A stretch of DNA of 64,000 bases, from NCBI GenBank assembly GCA_018222585.1, contig JAAFAB010000002.1:1-64000 (forward strand), given 5' to 3'. Made by a program: the position numbers and the translations under genes. Source of the DNA: Paracoccaceae bacterium. Lineage in GTDB: Bacteria; Pseudomonadota; Alphaproteobacteria; Rhodobacterales; Rhodobacteraceae. Under the pieces are notes generated by a model that saw only the letters and a list, made by a program, of their open reading frames with translations, ran no database searches and was not told the origin of the DNA. Positions 52,959-61,970 of this stretch are shown piece after piece; the first letter of the stretch is position 1; each line of letters starts with the position of its first letter.

Positions 52959-53336
52959 GTGACCAACCAAATAATCGACACGTTCATGCGTTTGCCGGTC
53001 CTTTTCACCGGGCATCCCGAGATCGCCCGGCGGGCCGATCGCGCCGGGATCGTCCTGTTGCTGGAAGCCGGGTCCGAAGCGGTGCGTCTGCAGCTTGAAA
53101 AGGGGCAAATGACCGTGCGTCCGGCCGAGGGTCCGATGCAGGGCTGGGATATCGCCCTGCGTGCCGCGCCCGAGGCCTGGGCCGATCACTGGCAGGCCGT
53201 GCCAGCGCCTGACTCCTTCGACATCCTCGGCATGGCCCGCCATGGGCGGATGCGTATCGAGGGCAACTTCGCACCGCTCATGCGGCACTTGCAGGTGGTG
53301 AAGGACATCCTTGCGCTGCCGAGGGCCACGGCATGA
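52959..53336 (+). CDS. SCP2 sterol-carrier-like protein
   Basis: A 125-residue protein, starting at a GTG with GGAGCGGAC upstream. The single domain has RAGIVLLLEAGSEAVRLQLE, then a WDIALRAAPEAWADHW edge and the end helix RHLQVVKDILAL, matching SCP2-like lipid/CoA-binding proteins. It probably binds an acyl-CoA or other hydrophobic substrate. The hydrolase gene begins four bases before its stop, so the two are coupled. Confidence 0.8.
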   Translation: MTNQIIDTFMRLPVLFTGHPEIARRADRAGIVLLLEAGSEAVRLQLEKGQMTVRPAEGPMQGWDIALRAAPEAWADHWQAVPAPDSFDILGMARHGRMRIEGNFAPLMRHLQVVKDILALPRATA

Positions 53337-54220
53337 GCCCGCGTTTCGATCCCGTCACCGGGCGCTACCTGCGCCTGGACATCGGCGGCAGGCCGCATCG
53401 TCTCTATGTCGAGGAAGCGGGGCAGGGCATCCCGCTGCTGTGCCTGCACACCGCCGGGTCCGATGGTCGGCAGTATCGCGACCTGCTGCTGGACGAGTCG
53501 GTCACTTCGCGTTTCCGCGTCATCGCCTTCGACATGCCCCGGCATGGCAAGTCCAGCCCGCCGGAAGGCTGGCAGGATGAGGAATACCGCCTGAGCACCG
53601 AGGCCTACGTGGGGATGATCCTTGATGTCTGCGCGGCGCTCGAACTTGACCGCCCGGTGGTCCTTGGATGTTCGATCGGGGGGCGTATCGTGCTGCAGCT
53701 GGCCGCCGATCATCCCGAGAGGTTCCGGGGGCTGATCGGGGCCCAGGGCGCCGCATGGCAGGATCCCTGGTACGACACCGACTGGCTGCACCGCCCCGAC
53801 GTACATGGCGGAGAGGTCTGCGCCGCACTGATTTCCGGCCTGATTGCGCCGGGTGGCCCCGCAGCGGACCGGCACGAGACGCTTTGGCACTACATGCAGG
53901 GCGGTCCGGGGGTCTTCAAGGGCGACCTCTGGTTCTACCGCGTCGACGGAGACCTGCGCGACACCATCGCGCGGATCGACACCGCACGCTGTCCGCTCTG
54001 GCTGATGGCGGGGGAATACGATTTCTCCTGCCGCCCGGAGGACATGATCGCCACCGCTGAAGCCATTCCCGGCTGCCGGGCGGTGGTGATGGAACGGCTG
54101 GGCCATTTTCCGATGAGCGAGAACTACGGGCAGTTCGCCCGCAGCCTGACCCCGATCCTGGAAGAGATATCGGGGCCGGTTCCCTTGGCGCAGGGCGCCG
54201 GGGCGAACCAAGAAACGTGA
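53333..54220 (+). CDS. alpha/beta hydrolase
   Basis: A 295-residue alpha/beta-fold hydrolase. The nucleophile elbow is LGCSIGGRI (Ser in GxSxG), the oxyanion HTAGSDGRQ is near residue 40, the acid Asp is in MAGEYDFSCRPED, and the catalytic His is in LGHFPMSENY. These give a complete Ser-Asp-His triad. It would hydrolyse an ester, lactone or C-C bond. It lies between the SCP2-like and importer genes in one operon. Confidence 0.88.
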   Translation: MSPRFDPVTGRYLRLDIGGRPHRLYVEEAGQGIPLLCLHTAGSDGRQYRDLLLDESVTSRFRVIAFDMPRHGKSSPPEGWQDEEYRLSTEAYVGMILDVCAALELDRPVVLGCSIGGRIVLQLAADHPERFRGLIGAQGAAWQDPWYDTDWLHRPDVHGGEVCAALISGLIAPGGPAADRHETLWHYMQGGPGVFKGDLWFYRVDGDLRDTIARIDTARCPLWLMAGEYDFSCRPEDMIATAEAIPGCRAVVMERLGHFPMSENYGQFARSLTPILEEISGPVPLAQGAGANQET

Positions 54221-54243
54221 AGAGAAACGGGAGGAGATTAAAC

Positions 54244-55410
54244 ATGAAACGGACAACAATTCTCGCGGCGGCTTCGGCCCTCGCGATGGTCGCGACGGGC
54301 GCCATGGCGCAGGAGACCCTGAAGATCGGGGCCCTTGTCACCATGTCCGGCGCCGGCGCGAGCTGGGGCAACGGCATGAAGCGCGCCGCCGAGCTGGCCG
54401 CCGAAGACGTCAATGCGGCCGGTGGCCTCGAGGTCGGGGGCACCAGCTACCAGGTCGAGATCATCGCCTATGACGACAGCTACAAGGCCAATGAGGCGGT
54501 GACCGCCGCCAACCGCCTCGTCTTCGAGGACAAGGTCAAGTACATCATCGGCACCGTCGGCTCGGCGCCGATCCTGGCGATCCAGCCGATCACCGAGGAA
54601 AATGGTGTCATCACCATGACGCTGGGCTTCACCGCCCAGGCGCTTGGGGCAGACAAGCAATATACCTTCCGCCCCAATCCGACCACGGCAGAGGTGGCCC
54701 AGCCGCAGATCGACTGGATCGTGCGGACCCAGGATGTGAAGACCGTCGGGGCGCTCTTCCCCAAGGATGAGACCGGCGAGGCCATCGCGAAAGACCTTGC
54801 CAGCGCCTACGAGCAGGCAGGCGCGACCCTTGCCGCAACCGAGTTCTTCGAGCGTGACCGCGTCGACTTCATCCCGCTGCTGACCCGCATCATCGCCCAG
54901 GGCGTGGATGCGATCGAGCTTGATGGCAACTCTCCGGTCACGGCCGGGCAGATCGTGCAGCAGGCCCGGGATCTGGGCTTCGAAGGCGTGATCATCCGCA
55001 CCGGCGGCCCCGCCACCCAGGAGATCGTCAACGTCGCCGGCGAGGCCGCAACCGAGGGGATGTTCGTCCACTCGGCCTTCGACCCCGGCCTGGCCAGCGC
55101 CAAGGCCTACGAAGAGCGCTACGTCGAGACCTACAACGAGCCGATGAACGGCTTCTCGCCCTTCTTCTACGACGGCACGAAGATGCTGTTCCAGGCGATG
55201 CAGGACGCCGGCACCGTCGAGGATACCGAGGCGGTGAAGACCGCCTACGAGAATATCTCGGACTACGACGGCATCCTCGGCACGATGAACTGGACGGGGG
55301 GCGAGCGCTACGGGATCGCTCACCAGCTCGACAGTCCCTTCTACATCGCCCGGGTGACCGGCGGTCAGGAAGAGATCGTTGCCCGCTGTACCTCTGCCGG
55401 CTGCGAATAA
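54244..55410 (+). CDS. LIV-type ABC transporter substrate-binding protein
   Basis: A 388-residue periplasmic binding protein. The ATG at 54244 follows GGAGGAG; an earlier in-frame ATG at 54217 overlaps the hydrolase gene. The signal peptide is KRTTILAAASALAMVATGAM. The leucine-isoleucine-valine-type fold is shown by LKIGALVTMSGAGASWGN, then GTVGSAPILAIQPITEENGV. Such proteins bind amino acids, amides or aromatic/short-chain acids. The two-cysteine end (RCTSAGC) may form a disulfide. Confidence 0.9.
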   Translation: MKRTTILAAASALAMVATGAMAQETLKIGALVTMSGAGASWGNGMKRAAELAAEDVNAAGGLEVGGTSYQVEIIAYDDSYKANEAVTAANRLVFEDKVKYIIGTVGSAPILAIQPITEENGVITMTLGFTAQALGADKQYTFRPNPTTAEVAQPQIDWIVRTQDVKTVGALFPKDETGEAIAKDLASAYEQAGATLAATEFFERDRVDFIPLLTRIIAQGVDAIELDGNSPVTAGQIVQQARDLGFEGVIIRTGGPATQEIVNVAGEAATEGMFVHSAFDPGLASAKAYEERYVETYNEPMNGFSPFFYDGTKMLFQAMQDAGTVEDTEAVKTAYENISDYDGILGTMNWTGGERYGIAHQLDSPFYIARVTGGQEEIVARCTSAGCE

Positions 55411-55471
55411 GCGCCCTGTTGCCGCGCGCCGACAAGGTGCGCGGCCCCCTCATGTACAAGGACCGGCTTCC

Positions 55472-56335
55472 GTGAGCTTCCTCATCGCCCAGTCGCTGAT
55501 CAATGGCGTGATCCTGGGAACCCTCTACCTTCTGATGGCGATCGGCTTCACGCTGGCCTTCGGCGTCATGCGCATCGTCAACTTCGCGCATGGCGAATTC
55601 TACATGATCGGCGCCTTCTGCGCGCTGATCGGCGTGACCTGGCTGGGGCTGCCCTATCCGGTGACCCTGGCGCTGACCATCGTCTTTGCCATCCTCATGG
55701 GCGCGGTGGTCGAGCGCCTGGTCTTCCGCCCCTTCCGCAATGACGAGCTGTCGGGGATGATCGCCTCGCTCGGGCTGGCGATGATCCTGCAGCATGGGGC
55801 CCTGATCCTTTTCGGACCCGATCCGCAGGCCTTCCCGGCGATGGTCTCCGGCGTGTTCAAATGGGGCGCGCTGATCGTGCCCAAGTCGCGGGCCCTCGCG
55901 CTTGGCATCGGTCTCGTGATCCTGCTGATCTTCTACCTGTTCCTGATGCACACCCGGCACGGGCGGGCGCTGCGCGCCCTGGTCCAGGATCAGGAGGTTG
56001 CCGCGGTCTTCGGGGTGCGGCTGGAAATCATGTATCCGCTGGGCCTTGGCCTGGGTATCGCGCTGGCCGCGGTGGCAGGCGGCCTGATGGCGCCGCTCTT
56101 CGGGGTGTCGCCCTTCATCGGTGCGACGCCGCTGCTGAAAGCCTTCATCGTGGTCATCCTCGGCGGTCTCGGGTCGATCCCGGGCGCGGCACTCGCGGCG
56201 ATCCTGCTGGGGCTGATCGAAAGCTTCACCTCGTCCTTCATCAGCGCCTCGGCCGCCGACATCGTGACCTTCGCGCTGGTCATCGGCGTGCTGCTGGTGC
56301 GTCCCGCCGGTCTTCTGGGGAGGGCTGAGGCATGA
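55472..56335 (+). CDS. branched-chain/organic acid ABC transporter permease (LivH type)
   Basis: About 287 residues from the GTG at 55472, with AAGGA upstream; a farther ATG at 55379 would overlap the binding-protein gene and add a non-membrane tail. Eight hydrophobic segments follow, with GVMRIVNFAHGEFYMIGAF near the start and GGLGSIPGAALAAILLGLIE, the EAA-like motif that contacts the ATPase. It forms the channel with the LivM-type subunit. Confidence 0.9.
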   Translation: MSFLIAQSLINGVILGTLYLLMAIGFTLAFGVMRIVNFAHGEFYMIGAFCALIGVTWLGLPYPVTLALTIVFAILMGAVVERLVFRPFRNDELSGMIASLGLAMILQHGALILFGPDPQAFPAMVSGVFKWGALIVPKSRALALGIGLVILLIFYLFLMHTRHGRALRALVQDQEVAAVFGVRLEIMYPLGLGLGIALAAVAGGLMAPLFGVSPFIGATPLLKAFIVVILGGLGSIPGAALAAILLGLIESFTSSFISASAADIVTFALVIGVLLVRPAGLLGRAEA

Positions 56336-57300
56336 GCTCCGCAGTCACCCACGGCGCTTCCGGCTTGCGGCCGATGGCGCTCGTCTGGGCCCTGGCCCTT
56401 GTGGCGGTCGCCCTGATCCCCTGGATCACCGGCAGTACCTTCCACTTCCACATCGCGATCATGGTCTGCATCGCGGCCATGGCGACCGGGGGCCTTGCGG
56501 TCACCGCCTGGGTCGGCCAGCTGTCGCTTGCCCATGCCGCCTTCGCCGGGATCGGGGCCTATACTTCAGTGCTGCTGGTCACCCGTCTGGACCTGCCCGT
56601 CCTGTTGGGCCTCCCGGCCGGTGCGCTGGTCGCGGGGGCCGTGGCCTTCGTGATCGGCGCCCCCTTGCTGCGCCTGCGCGGTGTCTACTTCGTGCTGATC
56701 ACCTTCGCGCTGAACGAACTGTTCCGCCTGATCATGTTGGAAGTCCCCGAATATTCGGGCGGATCGAGCGGCATCGCGGGCATTCCCAAGCTCTCGATCT
56801 TCGGTCTGACCCTGTCGAGCTACGAGGCCGTCTATCCCTTCGCCCTGGTCTGCCTCGCGCTGGTCATGGGGCTGCTCGTGCTGATCCGCAAAGGTCAGCT
56901 TGGCCGCCGCTTCGGCGCGGTGGAGGAAAACCTTGCCCTGGCCGAGGCCTCGGGCATCCCGACCGCGCGGACCCAGACCCTGGCCTTTACCATCGGCAGT
57001 GCGATCGCCGGTTTCGCGGGGGCCTTCCTGGCGCACTACGTCGGCTTCATCTCGCCCGAGACCTTCGGATTCCAGCTTTCGGTCTCCTACGTGATCATGC
57101 TGGTGACGGGCGGACGGCTGGCACTCTGGGGGCCGCTGGTCGGCGCGCTCTTCCTGACGCCGCTGCCCGAGTTTCTGCGCGGCGCGGTCGAGTACCAGCA
57201 CATCATCTACGGCGTGGTCCTGATCGCGGTGCTGAGGTTCCTGCCGCAGGGCCTGGCGGGACTGCCGGCGCAGCTTTCACGCAAGGGAGGCCGGGCATGA
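56332..57300 (+). CDS. branched-chain/organic acid ABC transporter permease (LivM type)
   Basis: A 322-residue membrane protein that overlaps the LivH gene by four bases. It has eight or nine hydrophobic segments, the QLSLAHAAFAGIGAYTSVLL motif and the EENLALAEASGIPTARTQ loop that meets the ATPases. It pairs with LivH to form the importer. Confidence 0.9.
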   Translation: MSSAVTHGASGLRPMALVWALALVAVALIPWITGSTFHFHIAIMVCIAAMATGGLAVTAWVGQLSLAHAAFAGIGAYTSVLLVTRLDLPVLLGLPAGALVAGAVAFVIGAPLLRLRGVYFVLITFALNELFRLIMLEVPEYSGGSSGIAGIPKLSIFGLTLSSYEAVYPFALVCLALVMGLLVLIRKGQLGRRFGAVEENLALAEASGIPTARTQTLAFTIGSAIAGFAGAFLAHYVGFISPETFGFQLSVSYVIMLVTGGRLALWGPLVGALFLTPLPEFLRGAVEYQHIIYGVVLIAVLRFLPQGLAGLPAQLSRKGGRA

Positions 57301-58070
57301 GCACGCTTCTGGAAATCGGTGGCCTGACCAAGCGCTTCGGCGGTCTGACGGCCCTGTCGGATGTCAGCTTCTCCGTGGCCGGGGACGCGATCACCGGTCT
57401 GATCGGGCCCAATGGGGCTGGCAAGACGACCTGTTTCAACCTGATCACCGGGACCTTCCCGGCGACCTCAGGCACCATCCGCTTCCGGGATCAGGACATT
57501 GCGGGGCTGCCGCCGCACCGCATCGTCGAGCACGGGCTGGCGCGGACCTTCCAGGCCGCCACCACCTTCCCGACCGTCAGCGTGCGCGAGAACATCCTGC
57601 GCGGGGCGCTGCTGCGTCATCCGCTCGGGCTGGGGGCGATGCTGTTTGGCGGCGCGGCCGCCCGACGGGCAGAGCAAGAGGCGCGCGACACGGTCGAGCA
57701 TGTGATGGAGGCGCTGGATCTGGCCGATCATGCCGACCGCGAGGCCGGAACGCTAGCCTACGGCCATCAGAAGCGCCTCGGCGTGGCGATCGGCCTGGCC
57801 ACGCGGCCTGGGCTGCTGTTGCTGGACGAACCGGCCGCAGGGCTCAACCCTGACGAGGTGGACCGCTTCGGCGCCATGCTCAAGGAGATCCGGGCGAGCT
57901 TCGGTGTCTCGGTGCTGATCGTCGAACACCACATGCGGCTGATCATGCGGGTCTGCGATCACCTGGTGGTTCTGGACCACGGCGAGAAGATCGCCGAGGG
58001 CGCGCCGGCTCAGGTGCGCGACGATCCGAAAGTCATCGAAGCCTACCTGGGGGTTGACCATGCGCAGTGA
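57297..58070 (+). CDS. ABC transporter ATP-binding protein (LivG type)
   Basis: A 257-residue ATPase. Walker A is GPNGAGKTT, the Q-loop is in ARTFQAATTF, the signature has drifted to AYGHQKRLGVAIGLA, Walker B is LLLLDEPAAGLN and the H-loop is VEHHMRLI. The four-base overlap with livM shows an operon. It powers import together with the LivF-type ATPase. Confidence 0.92.
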   Translation: MSTLLEIGGLTKRFGGLTALSDVSFSVAGDAITGLIGPNGAGKTTCFNLITGTFPATSGTIRFRDQDIAGLPPHRIVEHGLARTFQAATTFPTVSVRENILRGALLRHPLGLGAMLFGGAAARRAEQEARDTVEHVMEALDLADHADREAGTLAYGHQKRLGVAIGLATRPGLLLLDEPAAGLNPDEVDRFGAMLKEIRASFGVSVLIVEHHMRLIMRVCDHLVVLDHGEKIAEGAPAQVRDDPKVIEAYLGVDHAQ

Positions 58071-58773
58071 TCTTTCCGTCCGCAACCTCGTGGTGAACTA
58101 CGGACCCGTGCGGGCCCTGCACGGCGTCAGCTTCGACGTGCCCGCGGGGCAGGTGGCCGCGCTGGTCGGCTCGAACGGTGCCGGCAAGAGCACGGTGCTC
58201 AAGTCCATCTGCGGCCTGCTGAAACCCGTCGAGGGCGAGATCCGCGTCGGCGAGGAACTGCTGCAGCCCCGCCCGGGCGATCCGCTGCGCCATGGCGTTG
58301 CGCTCTCGCCCGAGGGACGGCGGCTGTTTGGCCAGCTTTCGGTCGAGGAAAATCTGATCATGGGCTCCTACGCCGTGCGCGACAAAGCCGCGCGCCGCGA
58401 GATGCTGGAACGGGTCTACGGCTACTTCCCGCGGCTGAAGGAAAGGCGGCGGCAACTGGCGGGCTCGCTTTCGGGTGGCGAGCAGCAGATGTGCGCCATA
58501 GGCCGCGCCCTGATGGCGCTGCCGCGGATCCTGCTGCTGGACGAACCCTCGCTGGGGATTGCGCCGATCATCGTCGCCGAACTTGCCGTCATCATCGAGG
58601 AGATCAGCCGCGACATGTCGATGACCGTGCTGCTGGTCGAACAGAACGCCCAGATGGCCCTGTCGATCGCCGCCACCGGTGTGGTGCTGGAAACCGGCAG
58701 CGTCGTGCTGACCGGCACGGGGCGGGAACTTTTGGAAAGCCCGGAGGTCCGGGCTGCCTATCTTGGAACTTGA
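58060..58773 (+). CDS. ABC transporter ATP-binding protein (LivF type)
   Basis: About 237 residues from the ATG at 58060, overlapping livG; two earlier residues are possible. Walker A is GSNGAGKST, the signature is LSGGEQQMCAIGRALM, Walker B is ILLLDEPSLGIAP and the H-loop is VEQNAQMAL. It is the second ATPase of the importer. Confidence 0.92.
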   Translation: MRSDLSVRNLVVNYGPVRALHGVSFDVPAGQVAALVGSNGAGKSTVLKSICGLLKPVEGEIRVGEELLQPRPGDPLRHGVALSPEGRRLFGQLSVEENLIMGSYAVRDKAARREMLERVYGYFPRLKERRRQLAGSLSGGEQQMCAIGRALMALPRILLLDEPSLGIAPIIVAELAVIIEEISRDMSMTVLLVEQNAQMALSIAATGVVLETGSVVLTGTGRELLESPEVRAAYLGT

Positions 58774-58786
58774 GAAGGAACAGAAC

Positions 58787-60262
58787 ATGTCGCTGCTCGC
58801 GAAGAAGGCCACGATTCCTCCGGCCGATCAGGTGCAGGATCTGCTGATTGCGGGGCGAGCCGTGCCCGGAGACGGGCCGCCGCTGGATGTGGTGAACCCG
58901 GCGACTGGCGCGCTTCTCGGGCGCGTCGGGACCTCGACACCGGCGCAGGTGGCCGAGGCGATCGCCGCCGGCCACGCGGCCTTGCGCCAGACCGGATGGT
59001 CCCAGTTGCCACCGCATGAGCGCGCGCGCATCCTGTCGCGCGCCGCCGACGAAATCGAGCGTCAGGCCGATCATCTCGCAGTCCTCCAGATGAGCGAGAA
59101 CGGCAAGACGCGCAAGGAAAGCCATGCCCAGGCGATGTCGGCGGCGGGGATCTTCCGCTACTACGCCGCCGTCTGCGAATGCAGCGAAGAGGCGATGCCG
59201 CCCGCCCGTGGCGACTACTACACGATGCAGGTCTACGAACCGGTGGGCGTGGTCGCCGCCCTGACCCCCTGGAACTCTCCGCTGACCATGGGCGCGCAGA
59301 AGATCGCGCCGGCCCTGGCGGCGGGCAACGCGGTGGTGCTGAAGGCGGCAGAGACCACTTCCTTCGTGACCCTGGCCCTGGGGCAATGCGTCGTGGAGGC
59401 CGGTCTGCCCGAGGGGCTGCTGTCGGTCCTCGCCGGCGGGCGCGAGACCGCCGTGGCGCTGGTCGAGGATCCGGGCATCGGCCTGATCAGCTTCACCGGT
59501 GGCACCGCCACGGGGCAGAGCATTGCCCGCGGCGCCGCGGACCGGCTGGTGCCGATGATCCTGGAACTGGGGGGTAAGTCGCCGCATATCGTCTTCGCCG
59601 ATGCCGACCTGGAGGCTGCGGCCAAATCGGTGGCCAGCGGGATCTTCGGCGGCACCGGCCAGTCCTGCGTTGCCGGCTCGCGGCTCTTCGTCGAGGCCTC
59701 GGTGGCGGATCGCTTCCGTGACCTGCTGATCGAGGCGGCCGGGGCGATGCGGCTTGGCCCGCCCAGCGATCCCTCCAGCGTGATCGGCCCGCTTTCGTCC
59801 TTCGCGCATCGCGAGCGGGTCGAGGGCTTCGTGCAGGCCGGTGTCGCGGCGGGGGGCAAGATCCTCTACGGCGGCCAGCGCCCGGAGGGCGAGGTCTTCG
59901 CGGAGGGGGCCTATTTCCAGCCGACGATCATCGGCGGGCTTGATAACTCTGCCGCCATCGCGCAGGAAGAGATCTTCGGCCCGGTGCTCTGCTTCATGAC
60001 CTTCGAGGACGAGGCGGACTTGGTGGGCGCGGCCAATGACAGCGATTTCGGCCTTGCGGCGGGGATCTGGACCGAGAGCTATCGTCGCGCCTGGCGGGTG
60101 GCCCGCGCCCTCGAGGCCGGGACGGTCTGGATCAACACCTACAAGCAGCTCTCCATCGCGGCCCCCTTCGGCGGTTTCAAGCTGTCCGGGCAGGGGCGCG
60201 AAAAGGGTCTGCAGGGGATGCGCGCCTACCAGCAGATGAAGAGCCTCTACTGGGCCGTCTGA
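58787..60262 (+). CDS. aldehyde dehydrogenase family protein
   Basis: About 491 residues from the ATG at 58787, after AAGGA, 14 bases past livF. The catalytic Cys is in GGTGQSCVAGSRLF, the general base Glu is in LELGGKSPHIVF and the cofactor motif is FTGGTATGQ. PLTPWNSPLTMGAQK-like sequence identifies the non-acylating NAD(P)+ class. It would convert an aldehyde intermediate to an acid, or a semialdehyde to a dicarboxylic acid. It ends the operon. Confidence 0.92.
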   Translation: MSLLAKKATIPPADQVQDLLIAGRAVPGDGPPLDVVNPATGALLGRVGTSTPAQVAEAIAAGHAALRQTGWSQLPPHERARILSRAADEIERQADHLAVLQMSENGKTRKESHAQAMSAAGIFRYYAAVCECSEEAMPPARGDYYTMQVYEPVGVVAALTPWNSPLTMGAQKIAPALAAGNAVVLKAAETTSFVTLALGQCVVEAGLPEGLLSVLAGGRETAVALVEDPGIGLISFTGGTATGQSIARGAADRLVPMILELGGKSPHIVFADADLEAAAKSVASGIFGGTGQSCVAGSRLFVEASVADRFRDLLIEAAGAMRLGPPSDPSSVIGPLSSFAHRERVEGFVQAGVAAGGKILYGGQRPEGEVFAEGAYFQPTIIGGLDNSAAIAQEEIFGPVLCFMTFEDEADLVGAANDSDFGLAAGIWTESYRRAWRVARALEAGTVWINTYKQLSIAAPFGGFKLSGQGREKGLQGMRAYQQMKSLYWAV

Positions 60263-60349
60263 GGGGCGGCAGTCGCGGGCGTGGCCGTCTTGGCGGCCGC
60301 GTCCCGGACATCTTCGGCAATCTGACGATTGCGCGATGGCGGAAAAGAG

Positions 60350-60382
60350 AGGGGGCGGCGCCGGATACCGGCGCCGCCCCCT
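60350..60382. terminator. bidirectional terminator
   Basis: AGGGGGCGGCGCCGG (60350-60364) pairs with CCGGCGCCGCCCCCT (60368-60382), a 15-bp stem with a three-base loop between convergent operons. Confidence 0.85.
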
Positions 60383-60403
60383 GTCCTGTTATGGTCCCTG
60401 GGA

Positions 60404-60802
60404 TCAGCAGGGGGCGAAGAAGGGCAGGGGTGGCCCCTCGGGCTGGGGCACAAACGTCACCTGCACCGCATCGCCGATCCGCAGCGCCTCTGGCTGCTCC
60501 GACAGGATGCGGGTCATCATACGCGGCCCCTCGGCCAGCTCGACAAGCGCGACGGCAAAGGGCACGTCCTCACGGAAGGCGGGGCCGGTGCGATGCACCG
60601 TGGTCAGCGCGTGGATGGTGGCCTGCCCCGAGGCATCGACCCAGGCGGGCTCCTCGGTCATGCAGGCGGGGCAGACCAGGCGCGGATAGAAGATCGCGTG
60701 ATCGCAGGCCGTGCAGCGCTGGATCTTCAGCTGCCCGGCTTCCGCGCCCTCCCAGAAGGGGGCGGTTTCGGCATCGGGGGTGGGGACGGGTCTCTGGCTC
60801 AT
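60404..60802 (-). CDS. OB-fold / zinc-ribbon DUF35 protein
   Basis: A 132-residue protein. The N-terminus has a rubredoxin-like zinc ribbon (RCTACDHAIFYPRLVCPACM, two CxxC pairs), and the rest is an OB-fold (VTFVPQPEG end). DUF35 proteins partner acyl-CoA-acting thiolases and lyases in beta-oxidation-like pathways. The start is four bases inside the thiolase stop (ATGA), so the two proteins are made together, as in known steroid and fatty-acid systems. Confidence 0.9.
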   Translation of the reverse strand: MSQRPVPTPDAETAPFWEGAEAGQLKIQRCTACDHAIFYPRLVCPACMTEEPAWVDASGQATIHALTTVHRTGPAFREDVPFAVALVELAEGPRMMTRILSEQPEALRIGDAVQVTFVPQPEGPPLPFFAPC

Positions 60803-61965
60803 CGGCGGGCCTCCTTTCCGAGGATCAGTGTGGACCCGGCCGACAGGGCGCCGCCGGTGCCATGCACGAGGGCAAGATCGGTGGCCACCTGGCGCGCCCC
60901 GGCCTCGCCGCGGATCTGGCGCACCGCCTCGACGATCAGGAAGATGCCGTACATGCCGGGATGGGTGTAGCTGAGCCCGCCGCCCTGGGTGTTCATGGCG
61001 AATTCGCCGCCGGGCGCGATGCGCCCGTCCGAAACGAAGGCGCCGCCTTCCCCCTTCCTGCAGAACCCGAGGTCCTCGAGGCTCATCAGCGCGGTGATGG
61101 TGAAGCTGTCGTAGATCATCGCCAGATCCATGTCCGCCGGGGTCACGCCCGCACTTTTCAGGGCGGCCGGGCCGGTGATCGCGGCAGGGGTGACGGTCAG
61201 GTCGGGCATGTTGGCGATGGAGGCATGGGTGTGGGTCTCGGCCGAGCCCCAGAGCCAGACCGGGGCCCTGGGCAGATCGCGGGCCCGGTCGGCCTTCGTC
61301 ACCACCACGGCGCCGCCGCCATCGGTCACCAGGCAGCAGTCGAATTTGCCAAGCGGCGTGGCGATCATCGGTGCGGAAAGCACGTCCTCGATGCTCAGGT
61401 CCTCATGCCGGGGAGCCTGGGGGTTCAGCTGCGCCCATTTGCGGGCGGCCACGGCGACCTCGGCCAGCTGTTCCCGGGTGGTGCCGTAGAGGTGCATGTG
61501 ACGGGAGGCGGCGAGGGCATAGGCGCCGGTCATCATCGGCAGGCCCCAAAGCCCCTCGAACTGGGTCGAGGCCAGCCAGGGATCGGCCCCGCCGCCAAAG
61601 CCCGCGCCCGAGCTGCGCTGCGTCGATCCGTAGGTGATCAGGCAGGTGGTGCAGAGGCCGGCGTCGATGGCGAGGGCCGCGTGCTGAACATAGGCCTCGA
61701 AGGAGCAGCCCCCGAGCGAACTCGAGTCGCTGAAGCTGGGGGTGATCCCGAGATATTCCGCCACCTGCACCGACGGCATCCGCGTGCCGCGGGATGAGCC
61801 GATGGACAGCACGCCGTCCACATCAGCCAGGGTCATTCCGGCATCGGCCAGCGCCCGGCTGGCCGCCTGGGCGTGCAGTTGCTGCTCGGTCCTGTGGGGC
61901 AGGACGCCGACCTCGCTCTCGGCGACGCCGGCGATCACCACCCCGTCCCTGAAGTTCTTTCCCAT
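60799..61965 (-). CDS. thiolase-like protein (acetyl-CoA acetyltransferase / SCP-x type)
   Basis: A 388-residue thiolase-superfamily protein of the group that associates with DUF35 proteins. It has VIAGVAESEVGVLP at the start, GGCSFEAYVQHAALAIDAG in place of the usual nucleophile block, and the late NTQGGGLSYTHPGMYGIFLI and VHGTGGALSAGSTLIL blocks. The usual catalytic Cys near residue 90 can be seen as GGCSFEA. It would cleave a 3-ketoacyl-CoA. It lies five bases downstream of the bifunctional gene. Confidence 0.87.
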   Translation of the reverse strand: MGKNFRDGVVIAGVAESEVGVLPHRTEQQLHAQAASRALADAGMTLADVDGVLSIGSSRGTRMPSVQVAEYLGITPSFSDSSSLGGCSFEAYVQHAALAIDAGLCTTCLITYGSTQRSSGAGFGGGADPWLASTQFEGLWGLPMMTGAYALAASRHMHLYGTTREQLAEVAVAARKWAQLNPQAPRHEDLSIEDVLSAPMIATPLGKFDCCLVTDGGGAVVVTKADRARDLPRAPVWLWGSAETHTHASIANMPDLTVTPAAITGPAALKSAGVTPADMDLAMIYDSFTITALMSLEDLGFCRKGEGGAFVSDGRIAPGGEFAMNTQGGGLSYTHPGMYGIFLIVEAVRQIRGEAGARQVATDLALVHGTGGALSAGSTLILGKEARR

Positions 61966-61970
61966 GGTGA